A stretch of DNA of 64,000 bases from Novosphingobium sp. BW1 (GTDB lineage Bacteria; Pseudomonadota; Alphaproteobacteria; Sphingomonadales; Sphingomonadaceae): contig NZ_VIRF01000089.1 in NCBI RefSeq assembly GCF_008107685.1, positions 86,353-150,352 on the forward strand, written 5' to 3'. Under the pieces are notes generated by a model. The model worked only from the letters and a program-made list of their open reading frames with translations, made no database searches and was not told where the DNA came from. Positions 41,804 through 50,899 of the stretch are shown here, in pieces (the first letter of the stretch is position 1; every line of letters starts with the position of its first letter). The position numbers and the translations under genes are program-made.

Positions 41804-43633
41804 TCACAGCCCTGCGACCTGGAGCATGGCCGAACCGCCCTGTTCCGCACCGCTGGCGGACAGGCGGAACATGGCAAAAAGCTCGCGGCCCATGCCCATT
41901 GCGGGCTTGGGCGCTTCGGCGGGCGCGCGGCTGGCAAGATCTGCGGTAGTGGAAAGTTCGCCGGTCTCGGCGCAGACCTTCACGATGTCGCCATCCTGGA
42001 GATAGGCGAGCGGGCCCCAGTTGCCCTCGACATCCGCCAGGGCTTCGGGGGTGACGTGGATCGCGGCGGGAACCTTGCCCGAGGCGCCGGACATCCGCCC
42101 GTCCGTCACCAGCGCAACCTTGTAGCCACGGTCCTGCAAGATGCCGAGCGGCGGGGTCAGCTTGTGCAGTTCGGGCATGCCGTTGGCGCGCGGCCCCTGA
42201 AAACGCACGACGACAACAACGTCGCGGTCGAGCTCGCCCGCCTTGAACGCGGCGGTGACCGCTTCCTGGGTGTCGAAGACGCGGGCCGGGGCCTCGATCG
42301 TCCAGCGCTCCTTCTCGACCGCGCTGGTCTTGAAGGTGGCGCGGCCGATGTTGCCTTCGACAAGGCGCATGCCGCCATCGGACTGGAAGGGATTGGCAGC
42401 GGAGCGCAGCATGGTGTCGTCGCCCGAGGTTTCCGGTGCGGGCTTCCAGGTCAGCTGGTCGCCGTCCATCGTCGGCTCGGTGGCGTAGGCGCGCATGCCG
42501 CCCTCCGCGATAGTCAGGATGTCCTCGTGGGCAAGTCCTGCGTCGAGCAGTTCGCGCACGACCCAGGCCATGCCGCCTGCGGCGTGGAAGTGGTTCACGT
42601 CGCCCGACCCGTTGGGGTAGACGCGAGTAAGGAGGGGGACGGCGGAGGAAAGCTCGGAGAGGTCCTGCCAGTCAACAAGGATACCCGCCGCGCGTGCCAT
42701 CGCGGGAATGTGGATGGCGTGGTTGGTCGAGCCACCCGTCGCGAGCAGGCCGACCATGGCATTGACGATAGCCTTTTCGTCGACGACTTCGGCCATCGGG
42801 CGGTAGTCGTCGCCCTTGCGGCTCATCGCTGCAACTCGCTGGGTGGCGGCGCGGGTCACGGCCTGGCGCAGCGGCGTGTTGGGCGGCACGAAGGCGGCGC
42901 CGGGCATGTGCAGGCCCATCATCTCCATCATCATCTGGTTGGAGTTGGCCGTGCCGTAGAACGTGCAGGTGCCGGCCGAGTGGTAGCTGGCGCTTTCACT
43001 GGCAAGCAGTTCCTCGCGGCCGACTTTGCCCTCGGCGTAGAGCTGGCGGGTTTTCTGCTTCTCCTTGTTGGAGATGCCGCTGGGCATAGGCCCCGAGGGA
43101 ATGAAAGCAGCCGGCAGATGCCCGAAGCGCAGCGCACCAATGACGAGGCCCGGGACGATCTTGTCGCAGATGCCCAGCAGGGTCATGCCGTCGAACATTG
43201 CATGGGACAGCGCGATGGAAGTCGAGAGCGCGATGGTGTCACGGCTGAAGAGCGAGAGCTCCATGCCATCGAAGCCTTGCGTTACCCCATCGCACATGGC
43301 GGGGACGCCGCCTGCGACCTGCGCGGTGGCGCCCACTTCTCGCGCGAACAGCTTCATCTGCTCGGGATAGCGGCCGTAGGGCTGGTGCGCGCTCAGCATG
43401 TCGTTGAAGGCGGTGACGATGCCGATGTTGATCGTGCTCATCGCCGCAATCGCACCCTTGTCCTCGCCGCTGGCGGCAAAGCCGTGAGCCAGGTTCGAGC
43501 AGGACAGGAACGAGCGGTCCGAGTGCTTTCCGGCTTCGCCGCGTACCATCTCCAGGTAAGCCGCGCGGCTTTCCTTCGAGCGTTCGATGATACGGTCGGT
43601 GACGCGGTCCACCACGGGGGAGAGGTTGGTCAT
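41804..43633 (-). CDS. edd: Phosphogluconate dehydratase
   Basis: Dehydrates 6-phosphogluconate to KDPG; a [4Fe-4S] enzyme of the IlvD/Edd family. The 609-residue protein shows SCSNLAHGFAAS, GVPAMCDGVTQGFDGMELSL (cluster Cys), TLLGICDKIVPGLVIGAL (cluster Cys), ATGGSTNHAIHIPAMA and VTDGRMSGASGKVPAAIHV, the signatures of the family. Length is close to E. coli Edd (603). It lies 117 nt downstream of zwf; the gap contains a short perfect hairpin (CGGCCC at 43712-43717 with GGGCCG at 43725-43730). Confidence 0.97.
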   Translation of the reverse strand: MTNLSPVVDRVTDRIIERSKESRAAYLEMVRGEAGKHSDRSFLSCSNLAHGFAASGEDKGAIAAMSTINIGIVTAFNDMLSAHQPYGRYPEQMKLFAREVGATAQVAGGVPAMCDGVTQGFDGMELSLFSRDTIALSTSIALSHAMFDGMTLLGICDKIVPGLVIGALRFGHLPAAFIPSGPMPSGISNKEKQKTRQLYAEGKVGREELLASESASYHSAGTCTFYGTANSNQMMMEMMGLHMPGAAFVPPNTPLRQAVTRAATQRVAAMSRKGDDYRPMAEVVDEKAIVNAMVGLLATGGSTNHAIHIPAMARAAGILVDWQDLSELSSAVPLLTRVYPNGSGDVNHFHAAGGMAWVVRELLDAGLAHEDILTIAEGGMRAYATEPTMDGDQLTWKPAPETSGDDTMLRSAANPFQSDGGMRLVEGNIGRATFKTSAVEKERWTIEAPARVFDTQEAVTAAFKAGELDRDVVVVVRFQGPRANGMPELHKLTPPLGILQDRGYKVALVTDGRMSGASGKVPAAIHVTPEALADVEGNWGPLAYLQDGDIVKVCAETGELSTTADLASRAPAEAPKPAMGMGRELFAMFRLSASGAEQGGSAMLQVAGL

Positions 43634-43750
43634 GGGTATTCTCCTGATCGCGCTTCACGCCGCCTGCCCGGCCGAGCGGTGCGGCGCGTGCGCGTGCAAT
43701 CTTCATGTTTACGGCCCGAAAGAAGGGCCGCGAGAGGCCGCGGGACGGCC

Positions 43751-45193
43751 TTATTCGTGCCAGGTCACGCCGTCGCGCTCGGCAAGGGCGATGGCGGCGG
43801 ACGGTCCCCAGCTTCCAGCCGTATAAGTCTTGGGCTCGATGCGGTGTTCCTCCCAGGTGGCGCGGATCGCGTCGATCCACTCCCACTGGGCCTCCACTTC
43901 ATCGCGGCGGACGAACAGGGTCTGGTCGCCTTCGATCAGATCGAGCCAGAGGCGTTCGTAGGCGATGCGCCGCTGCGGGCCAGCAAAGGCGTCGGGCATC
44001 GAGATCGCGAGCGGGATCGCGCGCAGGCCGAAGCCCTCACGGTCGAGCCCGGGCATTTTGGCCATGAGCGAGAGCGTGATGTTCTCGTCCGGCTGGAGCG
44101 AGATGACGAGTCGATTGGGCACCGTGCGGGCGCCGCGCCCCGAGAAGATCGAGTGCGGCACGTCGCGGAACTGGACGACGACCTCGGTCGTGCGTCTGGG
44201 CATGCGCTTGCCGGTGCGCATGTAGAAGGGCACGCCCTGCCAGCGCCAGTTGTCGATGTGGGCCTTGATCGCGACGAAGGTTTCGGTGTCGGAGGGCTTA
44301 CCCAGTTCCTCGTCGTAGCCCGGGACGGCTTCGCCGTTGATGGCGCCCGCGCGGTACTGGCCGGTCACGGTTTCCTCGGCCTTGATCTGGCGCAGCGAGC
44401 GCAGGACCTTGACCTTTTCATCGCGTACGGTCGTCGCTTCGTACGAGACGGGCGGCTCCATCGCGACCAGCGCGAGGAGCTGGAGCATGTGGTTCTGCAC
44501 CATGTCGCGCAGCGCGCCCGAATCGTCGTAGTAGCCCACCCGTGATTCCAGGCCCACGGTCTCGGAGACGGTGATCTGGACATGGTCGATATGGGCCGCG
44601 TTCCACAGCGGCTCGAACATGAGGTTGGCAAAGCGCAGCGCGATCAGGTTCTGGACGGTTTCCTTGCCCAGGTAGTGGTCGATCCGGAAGATGCGGTCCT
44701 CGGGAAAGGCCGAAGCGACGGCGTCGTTTATGACCTTGCTGGATTCCAGGTCTATGCCCAGCGGCTTCTCGAGAGCGATGCGCACGTTGGGGCCGGCCAG
44801 ACCGTTTTGTTCCAGGCCGCGGATCGTCGGCTCGAACAGGCTGGGGGCGGTTGAAAGGAAGATCGAGAGGCCTTGGTTGGGCTCGCCGACCTTGGCCGCG
44901 AGCGCCTTATAGCCTTCCGGGTTGTTCGCATCGAGCTGCTGGTAGAACAGGCGGTTGAGAAAGGTCGCCATGCCGCCTCGGCGTTCGGGCGCGAGGAACT
45001 GCTCCAGCGATTCGCGCGCGAAGTTGCGGAATGCCTGGTCGTCCATCTCGGAGCGGGCGGTGGCGATGATCTGGATGTCGGGATCGAGCAGCCCCTCGGC
45101 GTCAAGCGCGCAGAGCGAGGGCAGGAGCATACGACGCGATAGGTCGCCCGTCGCGCCAAACAGGAGGAGTCGATCAGAAGTGAATTTGGTCAC
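43751..45193 (-). CDS. zwf: Glucose-6-phosphate 1-dehydrogenase
   Basis: Oxidises glucose-6-phosphate to 6-phosphogluconolactone with NAD(P)+ and so opens the Entner-Doudoroff and pentose phosphate routes. The protein has LLLFGATGDLSRRMLLPSL (nucleotide binding), ALEKPLG, the substrate/active-site RIDHYLGKE and MRTGKRMP. The GTG at 45193 has GGAAAGG a few bases upstream and yields 480 residues, close to the 491 of E. coli; an ATG at 45235 would add 14 residues. A lactonase (pgl) is not seen in the window. Confidence 0.96.
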   Translation of the reverse strand: MTKFTSDRLLLFGATGDLSRRMLLPSLCALDAEGLLDPDIQIIATARSEMDDQAFRNFARESLEQFLAPERRGGMATFLNRLFYQQLDANNPEGYKALAAKVGEPNQGLSIFLSTAPSLFEPTIRGLEQNGLAGPNVRIALEKPLGIDLESSKVINDAVASAFPEDRIFRIDHYLGKETVQNLIALRFANLMFEPLWNAAHIDHVQITVSETVGLESRVGYYDDSGALRDMVQNHMLQLLALVAMEPPVSYEATTVRDEKVKVLRSLRQIKAEETVTGQYRAGAINGEAVPGYDEELGKPSDTETFVAIKAHIDNWRWQGVPFYMRTGKRMPRRTTEVVVQFRDVPHSIFSGRGARTVPNRLVISLQPDENITLSLMAKMPGLDREGFGLRAIPLAISMPDAFAGPQRRIAYERLWLDLIEGDQTLFVRRDEVEAQWEWIDAIRATWEEHRIEPKTYTAGSWGPSAAIALAERDGVTWHE

Positions 45194-45513
45194 GTAAGCC
45201 TTTCCACCTGAGGCCGAGCTCCTCCTCCCGGCCATCTTGAATCTTGTGTCACGGCCTCTTTGGACCACGCAGGCGCAGCATATCAAGGGTATATGTCATC
45301 CGCTAGGTAGTTGCTCCGTTTTGAATGCAGCTTGCGCCCGACGCGCGGCGCAGATGTGCAAGATGCACTGCACAGCCTGGCCGCTTGCCATAGGACTGTC
45401 GTCTTGCGCTTCTAGCAAGGCTTGCTGATCGTGCGGCGGCGTTGCATGACGGAGTTTCCGTTGCGGAGCTGTAAGGGGGGAACCCTGGCACTGCAATAGC
45501 CTCTGGGGCAGGG
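45194..45513. other. Divergent intergenic region between zwf and phoR
   Basis: The 320-nt gap should carry promoters for both transcripts. It contains several short imperfect inverted repeats (for example around GCACTGCACAGC and AGCAAGGCTTGCT) but no PhoB-like direct repeats and no frame I would call coding. Confidence 0.45.
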
Positions 45514-46539
45514 GTGGACCGCTGGTGGATGAAGGTTGAGGATACGCGATTGATGGTCATCGAAGGGGTGGATCTGCTGGAAAATCTCCAGACACCGGCG
45601 GTCATGATCGCGCGCGGGCAGGTGCGATTTGCCAATTCGGCGGCGAAGGACCTGTTGGGCGCGCACATCGTCGGGCAGGACGTGCGTATTGCGATCCGCG
45701 ATCCCAAGGCGGTCGCCGCTATCCTCAGTGAGAGCGGGGGTACGGCACGGATCTCGGGGCTTTCCACCGGGGGTAGCGTTTGGGAGGTAGACTGCAAGGT
45801 GCTGTCGGGCGGTAACAGGATTGTCAGTCTCTACGATCTTTCCGAGCGGGTGAGCGTGGCCAAGTCGCACGCCGACTTCGTCGCCAATGCCAGCCATGAG
45901 CTGCGCACGCCGCTCGCCAACGTGATCGGCTACGTCGAAACGCTGATGAATCCCAAGGCGGGTGGCAACGAGGAACTGCGCGAACGCTTCCTGGGCACCA
46001 TCCGCCACGAGGCGCAGCGCATGCAGGCCCTGATCTCCGACCTCATGTCGCTCTCGCGCATCGAGGCGGTCAAGCACGAAGTACCTTTGGACAGCGTCGA
46101 CATGGCCCAGCTTGCCCAGGAGGTTGCCGGGGAATTCCGCAGCAGCGCCACGATCGAGCTGGTCGTCAACGCAGAGCACGCGGTGATTGCAGGGGACAAG
46201 GGGCAATTGCTGCAGGTCCTGCGCAATCTCATCGATAATGCGCTCAAGTACGGGAAGGCCGATGGCACCGTGCACCTCTCGGTGGAGGTCGCGCGCACCG
46301 GCTGGGTGTTGGTCATGGTGCGCGACGAGGGTGAGGGTATCGCGCCTGAACACCTGCCCCGCGTGACCGAACGCTTCTACCGCGCCGACAACAGTCGCAG
46401 CCGCGCGGCGGGTGGCACGGGGCTCGGACTTTCGATCGTCAAGCACATCGTCGAGCGTCATCGTGGCCGTTTCGATATCGACAGCCGTCCCGGCGCGGGC
46501 ACGACCGCGTCGCTGATGCTGCCGCTGCGCGAAAATTGA
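45514..46539 (+). CDS. phoR: PhoR-type histidine kinase lacking membrane helices
   Basis: Sensor kinase expected to phosphorylate PhoB when phosphate is scarce. The 341 residues hold an N-terminal PAS-like segment (about 20-115), the HisKA box with phospho-acceptor His in FVANASHELRTPLANVIGY (H128), and the HATPase domain with the N box LRNLIDNALKYG, G1 in RDEGEGIAP and G2 in GGTGLGLSIVKHI. Unlike E. coli PhoR, no transmembrane helix is visible from any plausible start. The GTG at 45514 and ATGs at 45529 and 45553 are all possible. It lies upstream of the porin and pst genes, which supports the PhoR assignment. Confidence 0.88.
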   Translation: MDRWWMKVEDTRLMVIEGVDLLENLQTPAVMIARGQVRFANSAAKDLLGAHIVGQDVRIAIRDPKAVAAILSESGGTARISGLSTGGSVWEVDCKVLSGGNRIVSLYDLSERVSVAKSHADFVANASHELRTPLANVIGYVETLMNPKAGGNEELRERFLGTIRHEAQRMQALISDLMSLSRIEAVKHEVPLDSVDMAQLAQEVAGEFRSSATIELVVNAEHAVIAGDKGQLLQVLRNLIDNALKYGKADGTVHLSVEVARTGWVLVMVRDEGEGIAPEHLPRVTERFYRADNSRSRAAGGTGLGLSIVKHIVERHRGRFDIDSRPGAGTTASLMLPLREN

Positions 46540-46613
46540 TTTAAGTACGAAGACAAGCACTTGAGCATTTGAACGCGTCGTTGCTTCGGCGTTCGTCCCT
46601 CTGTTGCCGGCTC

Positions 46614-46646
46614 GTGTCATCAAAGTGACATTTGCTGGTCATATTG
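46614..46646 (+). promoter_or_regulatory. PhoB box upstream of the porin gene
   Basis: Three units spaced exactly 11 nt apart match the PhoB half-site form (C/T)TGTCAT-N4: GTGTCAT (46614), GTGACAT (46625) and TGGTCAT (46636). They lie 46-78 nt before the porin start. Direct repetition, phase and position fit a Pho box. Confidence 0.75.
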
Positions 46647-46691
46647 GCGTCGCCGGACAGACACATCGACGTTACAAAATGAGGTCTCGGG

Positions 46692-48128
46692 TTGCGTTCA
46701 GTTCTTGGAATTTCGGCAACGGCCGTTGCACTTGTGCTGGCCGGTGGTGCCCCCATCGACGCCTATGCTGCGGATGGCGCGCAGGCAGGTGCGGATAGCG
46801 CCGTTGCGCGTGAACTCGCGGAGATGCGTGCGCAGATGGCGCGCATGGCTGCGCGTATCGCGGATCTGGAAGCTCAGGTCGCACAGGGCAGTGACGCCCC
46901 TGCGATCGCTCCCTCGGCGGCTGCGCCCGCGCTGGCAGGCAACGCCGCGCCAGCCCCCACTCCTGTTGTGACCGCCTCTGCCGCGCCTGCAAAAGCGGCC
47001 GGACCCGACGTGAAGGTCAACTTCAAGGGCGGTCCCGAGGTCACGACCTCGGATGGCTGGGCTTTCAAGCTGGGCGGGCGTCTCAACCTCGATGCCGGGT
47101 ACATCGATGCACCCGACAGCCTGGGGCCGAGCGACGGCTTCGGTAGCGAAGTGCGCCGTGCGCGTCTGCGCGTGACCGGCAAGATTCCGGGCGGCTTCGG
47201 TTACAAGTTCGAGACCGAATTCGCGCCGGGTGCTGCGGACTTCACCGACGCTTACGTCAGCTACCAGGATGGTGGTCTCACCATCGAGGCGGGCCAGCAC
47301 AACACCTTTCAGGGGCTGGAGGAACTCTCGAGCAGCCTCAACACCTCGTTCATCGAACGTGCGGCCTATACCGACGCCTTCAATTTCGAGCGTCGCATCG
47401 GTATTTCGGCCCAGTACAGCACCGGCGATCTGCTGCTGCAGGGCGGCATCTTCTCGGACAACGCCGAGGATACGCCCAACAAGAACTTCAGCGTGGACGC
47501 GCGCGTTGTCTATGCCCCCAGGATCGGCTCGGCGCAGGTGCACCTGGGCGGTTCGTACCATTACGCCAAGCTGCCCGAAAAGGGCTCGGCCGTGCGCTAC
47601 CGGCAGCGTCCCTTCGAGCACTTCACCTCGACCCGCTACATCAACACCGGGCTCTTCTCGGCCGACGCGGAGATCGGCTACGGCCTCGAAAGCGCGGTCA
47701 TTGCCGGACGCCTCCACGCCAGCGCCGAAGGCCACTGGCAGCATGTCTCCCGCCCGGTGGGCGATGCTGATCCGACCTTCTTTGGTGGGGCCATCGAAGT
47801 GGGCTACTTCCTCACCAAAGGCGATACCCGCGGCTACAAGCACGGGACGTTCGACCGCGTGAAGCCGGCGCGCCCGGTGGGCGAGGGGGGCTTCGGCGCG
47901 CTCCAGGTGAACTTGCGCTACGATTATCTCGACCTCACCGATGCGGGGATCGTGGGGGGCAGCCAGAAGGGCTACGAGGCCTCGCTGATCTGGACCCAGA
48001 CCGATTACACCCGCCTCATGCTCAACTACGCGCGCCTCGACTACACCGACGCGTTCTATCAGACCGCGGACGGTAGCCGTTCCTTCGGTGTGGACGTGAT
48101 CGCGATGCGCGCGCAGGTCGATTTCTGA
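46692..48128 (+). CDS. OprO/OprP-family phosphate/polyphosphate porin
   Basis: Outer-membrane beta-barrel for anion (phosphate or polyphosphate) entry. The 478-residue precursor has a signal peptide cleaved near AYAADG, a periplasmic coiled coil (ELAEMRAQMARMAARIADLE) of the type used for trimerisation, an Ala/Pro linker, and a barrel region beginning at about residue 118 (WAFKLGGRLNLDAGYID) with the family's EVRRARLRVTGKIPGGFGYKFETEF. It closes on the terminal Phe (AQVDF). Start is TTG at 46692; no in-frame ATG lies close. A PhoB box upstream and pstS downstream support a role in phosphate uptake. Confidence 0.87.
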   Translation: MRSVLGISATAVALVLAGGAPIDAYAADGAQAGADSAVARELAEMRAQMARMAARIADLEAQVAQGSDAPAIAPSAAAPALAGNAAPAPTPVVTASAAPAKAAGPDVKVNFKGGPEVTTSDGWAFKLGGRLNLDAGYIDAPDSLGPSDGFGSEVRRARLRVTGKIPGGFGYKFETEFAPGAADFTDAYVSYQDGGLTIEAGQHNTFQGLEELSSSLNTSFIERAAYTDAFNFERRIGISAQYSTGDLLLQGGIFSDNAEDTPNKNFSVDARVVYAPRIGSAQVHLGGSYHYAKLPEKGSAVRYRQRPFEHFTSTRYINTGLFSADAEIGYGLESAVIAGRLHASAEGHWQHVSRPVGDADPTFFGGAIEVGYFLTKGDTRGYKHGTFDRVKPARPVGEGGFGALQVNLRYDYLDLTDAGIVGGSQKGYEASLIWTQTDYTRLMLNYARLDYTDAFYQTADGSRSFGVDVIAMRAQVDF

Positions 48129-48242
48129 TCCTGCCGTGATGGACGGGAGGTGCGCGGCGGGTCGCAATCGACGTCGCCTGCGCCTCCCGGGCTCCAGCCT
48201 TGCGGGTTTTCCTGTTCAAAAGGAGTAGGAAATCCCGATCTT

Positions 48243-48281
48243 GGCGTGCCCGGTGCAGCTTGCATCGCCAAGGGGCACGCC
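48243..48281 (+). terminator. Compound hairpin after the porin gene
   Basis: GGCGTGCCC (48243-48251) pairs with GGGCACGCC (48273-48281), with a second small hairpin (GGTGCA/TGCATC) in its loop. No T-run follows, so it is a stabilising or weakly terminating structure between the porin and pstS. Confidence 0.5.
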
Positions 48282-48383
48282 CTAGACCCGCATCAGGAGG
48301 ACCTGCCCACGAGCGGGTGCCGCCTGCGCGGAAGACCAACTTAGACCGAACCTGATACGACCTATTCCGGGCCCCGCCGAAGA

Positions 48384-48416
48384 ATGTCACGCTTTCGTCA
48401 TGGAAGTGTCATTCAA
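48384..48416 (+). promoter_or_regulatory. PhoB box upstream of pstS
   Basis: Three half sites in 11-nt phase: ATGTCAC (48384), TCGTCAT (48395), GTGTCAT (48406), each followed by 4 spacer bases. It ends 44 nt before the pstS ATG at 48460 and would overlap any longer version of the gene, which supports that start. Confidence 0.8.
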
Positions 48417-48459
48417 GGCCAATAGGGGCGTCGGCACGTCCAGACCAAGGGATATCTTC

Positions 48460-49506
48460 ATGCGATCCATCAGTTCTCTCGTCCTCGCCGCGGCTTCGGT
48501 ACTTGCGCTCAGCGCCTGCGGCAGCTCGGGCGGCGGCGCCTCGGGTGCGCGCGACTACGTGACCGCCGTCGGCTCCTCGACGGTCTATCCCTTTGCGACC
48601 GCGGTCGCCGAGGACTTCGCCCGCAGCTCGGGCAGCAAGTCGCCGGTTATCGAATCGACCGGGACCGGCGCAGGTATGGAACTCTTCTGCCAAGGCGTCG
48701 GCTTCGACTTCCCCGATGTCGAGGACGCCTCGCGCCGGATGAAGAAGTCCGAATACGAAACCTGCAAGGCCAACGGCGTCACCGAGATCATGGAGATCCA
48801 GGTCGGCATCGACGGCATCGCCTTCGCCGAGGCCAAGGACGGCCCGGGCATGGAGTTGACGCCTGCCGACATCTACAAGGCGCTCGCCGCCAATCCGTTC
48901 GGCAAGCCGAACACCGCCAAGACCTGGAAGGATGTGAACCCGGCGCTGCCCGACATGCCCATCCTCGTCTACGGTCCGCCTTCTACCTCGGGCACGCGCG
49001 ATGCGCTTAAGGAGCTGATCCTGGAAGCGGGCTGCAAGACCGACGCGGCGACCAAGGCGCTCAAGGACAGCGACAAGGACAAGTATGAGGCGACCTGCCA
49101 CCAGATCCGCGAGGACGGCCCCTATGTCGATGCGGGTGAGAACGACAACCTGATCGTTCAGAAGATCTCGCAGAATTCGAAGGCCGTGGGCATCTTTGGC
49201 TATTCGTTCCTCGAAGAGAACGGCGATGTGCTGAAGGGCATCCCGATGTCAGGCGTGACCCCGACCTACGCCTCGATCTCGGACTTCTCGTATCCCGGCG
49301 CACGTCCGCTTTACATCTACGTGAAGAAGCAGCACATGGCCCCGATCAAGGGCCTTGCCGACTACGTCGCGGCCTGGCCCAAGGCTTGGGGCCCCGACGG
49401 CATTCTCAAGGCAAAGGGCATGGTGATCTCTCCCGATGACGTGCGCGAAAAGAACGCGAAAGTCATCGCCGAGGGCACTCTCCTCGATCCAAGCGAACTG
49501 AAATAA
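48460..49506 (+). CDS. pstS: Phosphate ABC transporter substrate-binding lipoprotein
   Basis: Captures phosphate for PstCAB. The 348-residue precursor has a lipobox (LALSACGSS, Cys20), so it is probably lipid-anchored. The mature part shows TAVGSSTVYPFATAVAEDF (phosphate-binding loop), IESTGTGAGMELFC, VYGPPSTSGTRDALKELIL and VGIFGYSFLEEN. This resembles the PstS group typical of alphaproteobacteria and some phages rather than enteric PstS. It opens the run pstS-pstC-pstA-pstB-phoU-phoB. Confidence 0.95.
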   Translation: MRSISSLVLAAASVLALSACGSSGGGASGARDYVTAVGSSTVYPFATAVAEDFARSSGSKSPVIESTGTGAGMELFCQGVGFDFPDVEDASRRMKKSEYETCKANGVTEIMEIQVGIDGIAFAEAKDGPGMELTPADIYKALAANPFGKPNTAKTWKDVNPALPDMPILVYGPPSTSGTRDALKELILEAGCKTDAATKALKDSDKDKYEATCHQIREDGPYVDAGENDNLIVQKISQNSKAVGIFGYSFLEENGDVLKGIPMSGVTPTYASISDFSYPGARPLYIYVKKQHMAPIKGLADYVAAWPKAWGPDGILKAKGMVISPDDVREKNAKVIAEGTLLDPSELK

Positions 49507-49525
49507 GAAGGACCGGCTGCCGGCC

Positions 49526-50899
49526 ATGATTTTGACAGGAATTCTCCTGGCCGTAGTGGGCCTGGGCCTCATCGGCTGGTTCGTGGGGAGGGGGCGTGCG
49601 CGCCTCCTCTACCACGGGCGCGGATCGATGCACTCGATGCCCAACTATCATGGCTGGCACCTGGCGCTGTGGATCGTGGTCCCGGCGCTTGTCGTCTGGG
49701 CCGTGTGGTCGGGCATTCAGCCCGGTCTTGTCGAAGGCGCGCTGCTGGCCGATCCGGCCGCTGCCGCGCTTCCCGACAACGCCATGCACCGCAGCGCAAT
49801 CATTTCGCAGGCCTACCTCCTGGCCAGCGATCCGGGCGCGGCAGTCTTTGCCTCCGAGGCGCAGGCCCTTGCCGCGCCGCTGCGCGCGATCATCACCCGC
49901 TTCTCGCTGATCGGCGCGCTTCTGGTCACGATTGTCGCCTTCACCGGCAGCGCTTATGGTTTTACCCGCATTCGCGCGCGCTTCGAGGCGCGCACCCAGG
50001 TGGAACGCGTGGTCATGGGCGTGCTCCTGCTCGCCTCGCTGATGGCGATCCTGACTACCTTCGGCATCGTCGCCTCGCTGGTGTTCGAGGCCGGGCTGTT
50101 CTTCAAGGACGTCTCCCCGATCGCGTTTCTCACCGGCACCCACTGGTCGCCGGGCAACGCGATGGGGGCCGATATCGACGAGAACTTCGGTGCGGTCCCG
50201 CTGTTCTGGGGCACGATCTACATCGGCGCGATCATTGCCATGGCTGTCGCCATTCCGCTTGGCCTGATGAGCGCGGTTTACCTCACGCAGTACGCCTCGC
50301 GCCGCGTGCGCAAGTGGCTCAAGCCCATCCTCGAGATCCTCGCCGGCATCCCGACTGTCGTCTACGGCTACTTTGCCGCGCTGACGGTGGCGCCGATGAT
50401 CCGCGACTTCGCCGCCTCGATGGGGGCGAACAATCCGTCGACCGAAAGCGCGCTGGCCGCCGGTCTCGTCATGGGGGTGATGATCATTCCCTTCGTGTCC
50501 TCGATGGCTGACGATGCGCTTGCCGCCGTGCCGCGCGCGATGAGCGACGGCTCGCTGGCGCTAGGCGCAACCCGTTCCGAGACCATCAAGAAGGTGCTGC
50601 TGCCTGCCGCGCTTCCGGGCATCGTTGCGGGCGTCATGCTGGCGATCAGCCGCGCCATCGGCGAGACGATGATTGTCGTCATGGCTGCGGGCGCCGCGGC
50701 CAACCTTTCGGCCAACCCCCTCGATTCGATGACCACGGTCACCTTCCAGATCGTCCAGCTCCTGACGGGCGACCAGGAATTCAACAGCCCCAAGACCCTG
50801 TCGGCCTTCGCGCTGGGCCTGATTCTGTTCATCGTCACCCTCGTCCTCAACATCATCGCGCTACGCGTGGTGAAGCGGTTCCGGGAAGCTTATGAGTAA
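49526..50899 (+). CDS. pstC: Phosphate ABC transporter permease PstC (long form)
   Basis: Inner-membrane half of the Pst channel. The C-terminal about 280 residues form the usual permease with 6 helices: FGAVPLFWGTIYIGAIIAMAVAIPLGL, LAGIPTVVYGYFAALTVAP, the EAA-type loop LALGATRSETIKKVLLPAALPGIVAG and AISRAIGETMIVVMAAG. The N-terminal extension of about 150 residues adds three further hydrophobic helices and a soluble loop, making 457 residues against about 320 in E. coli; such long PstC forms are known in alphaproteobacteria. It overlaps pstA by 8 nt. Confidence 0.95.
   Translation: MILTGILLAVVGLGLIGWFVGRGRARLLYHGRGSMHSMPNYHGWHLALWIVVPALVVWAVWSGIQPGLVEGALLADPAAAALPDNAMHRSAIISQAYLLASDPGAAVFASEAQALAAPLRAIITRFSLIGALLVTIVAFTGSAYGFTRIRARFEARTQVERVVMGVLLLASLMAILTTFGIVASLVFEAGLFFKDVSPIAFLTGTHWSPGNAMGADIDENFGAVPLFWGTIYIGAIIAMAVAIPLGLMSAVYLTQYASRRVRKWLKPILEILAGIPTVVYGYFAALTVAPMIRDFAASMGANNPSTESALAAGLVMGVMIIPFVSSMADDALAAVPRAMSDGSLALGATRSETIKKVLLPAALPGIVAGVMLAISRAIGETMIVVMAAGAAANLSANPLDSMTTVTFQIVQLLTGDQEFNSPKTLSAFALGLILFIVTLVLNIIALRVVKRFREAYE

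Noticed and set aside
41783..44545. A 920-codon open frame on the plus strand across edd and zwf
   Set aside because: It runs antisense through two clear enzymes and the gap between them, and its product is His/Arg/Gly-rich without family motifs.
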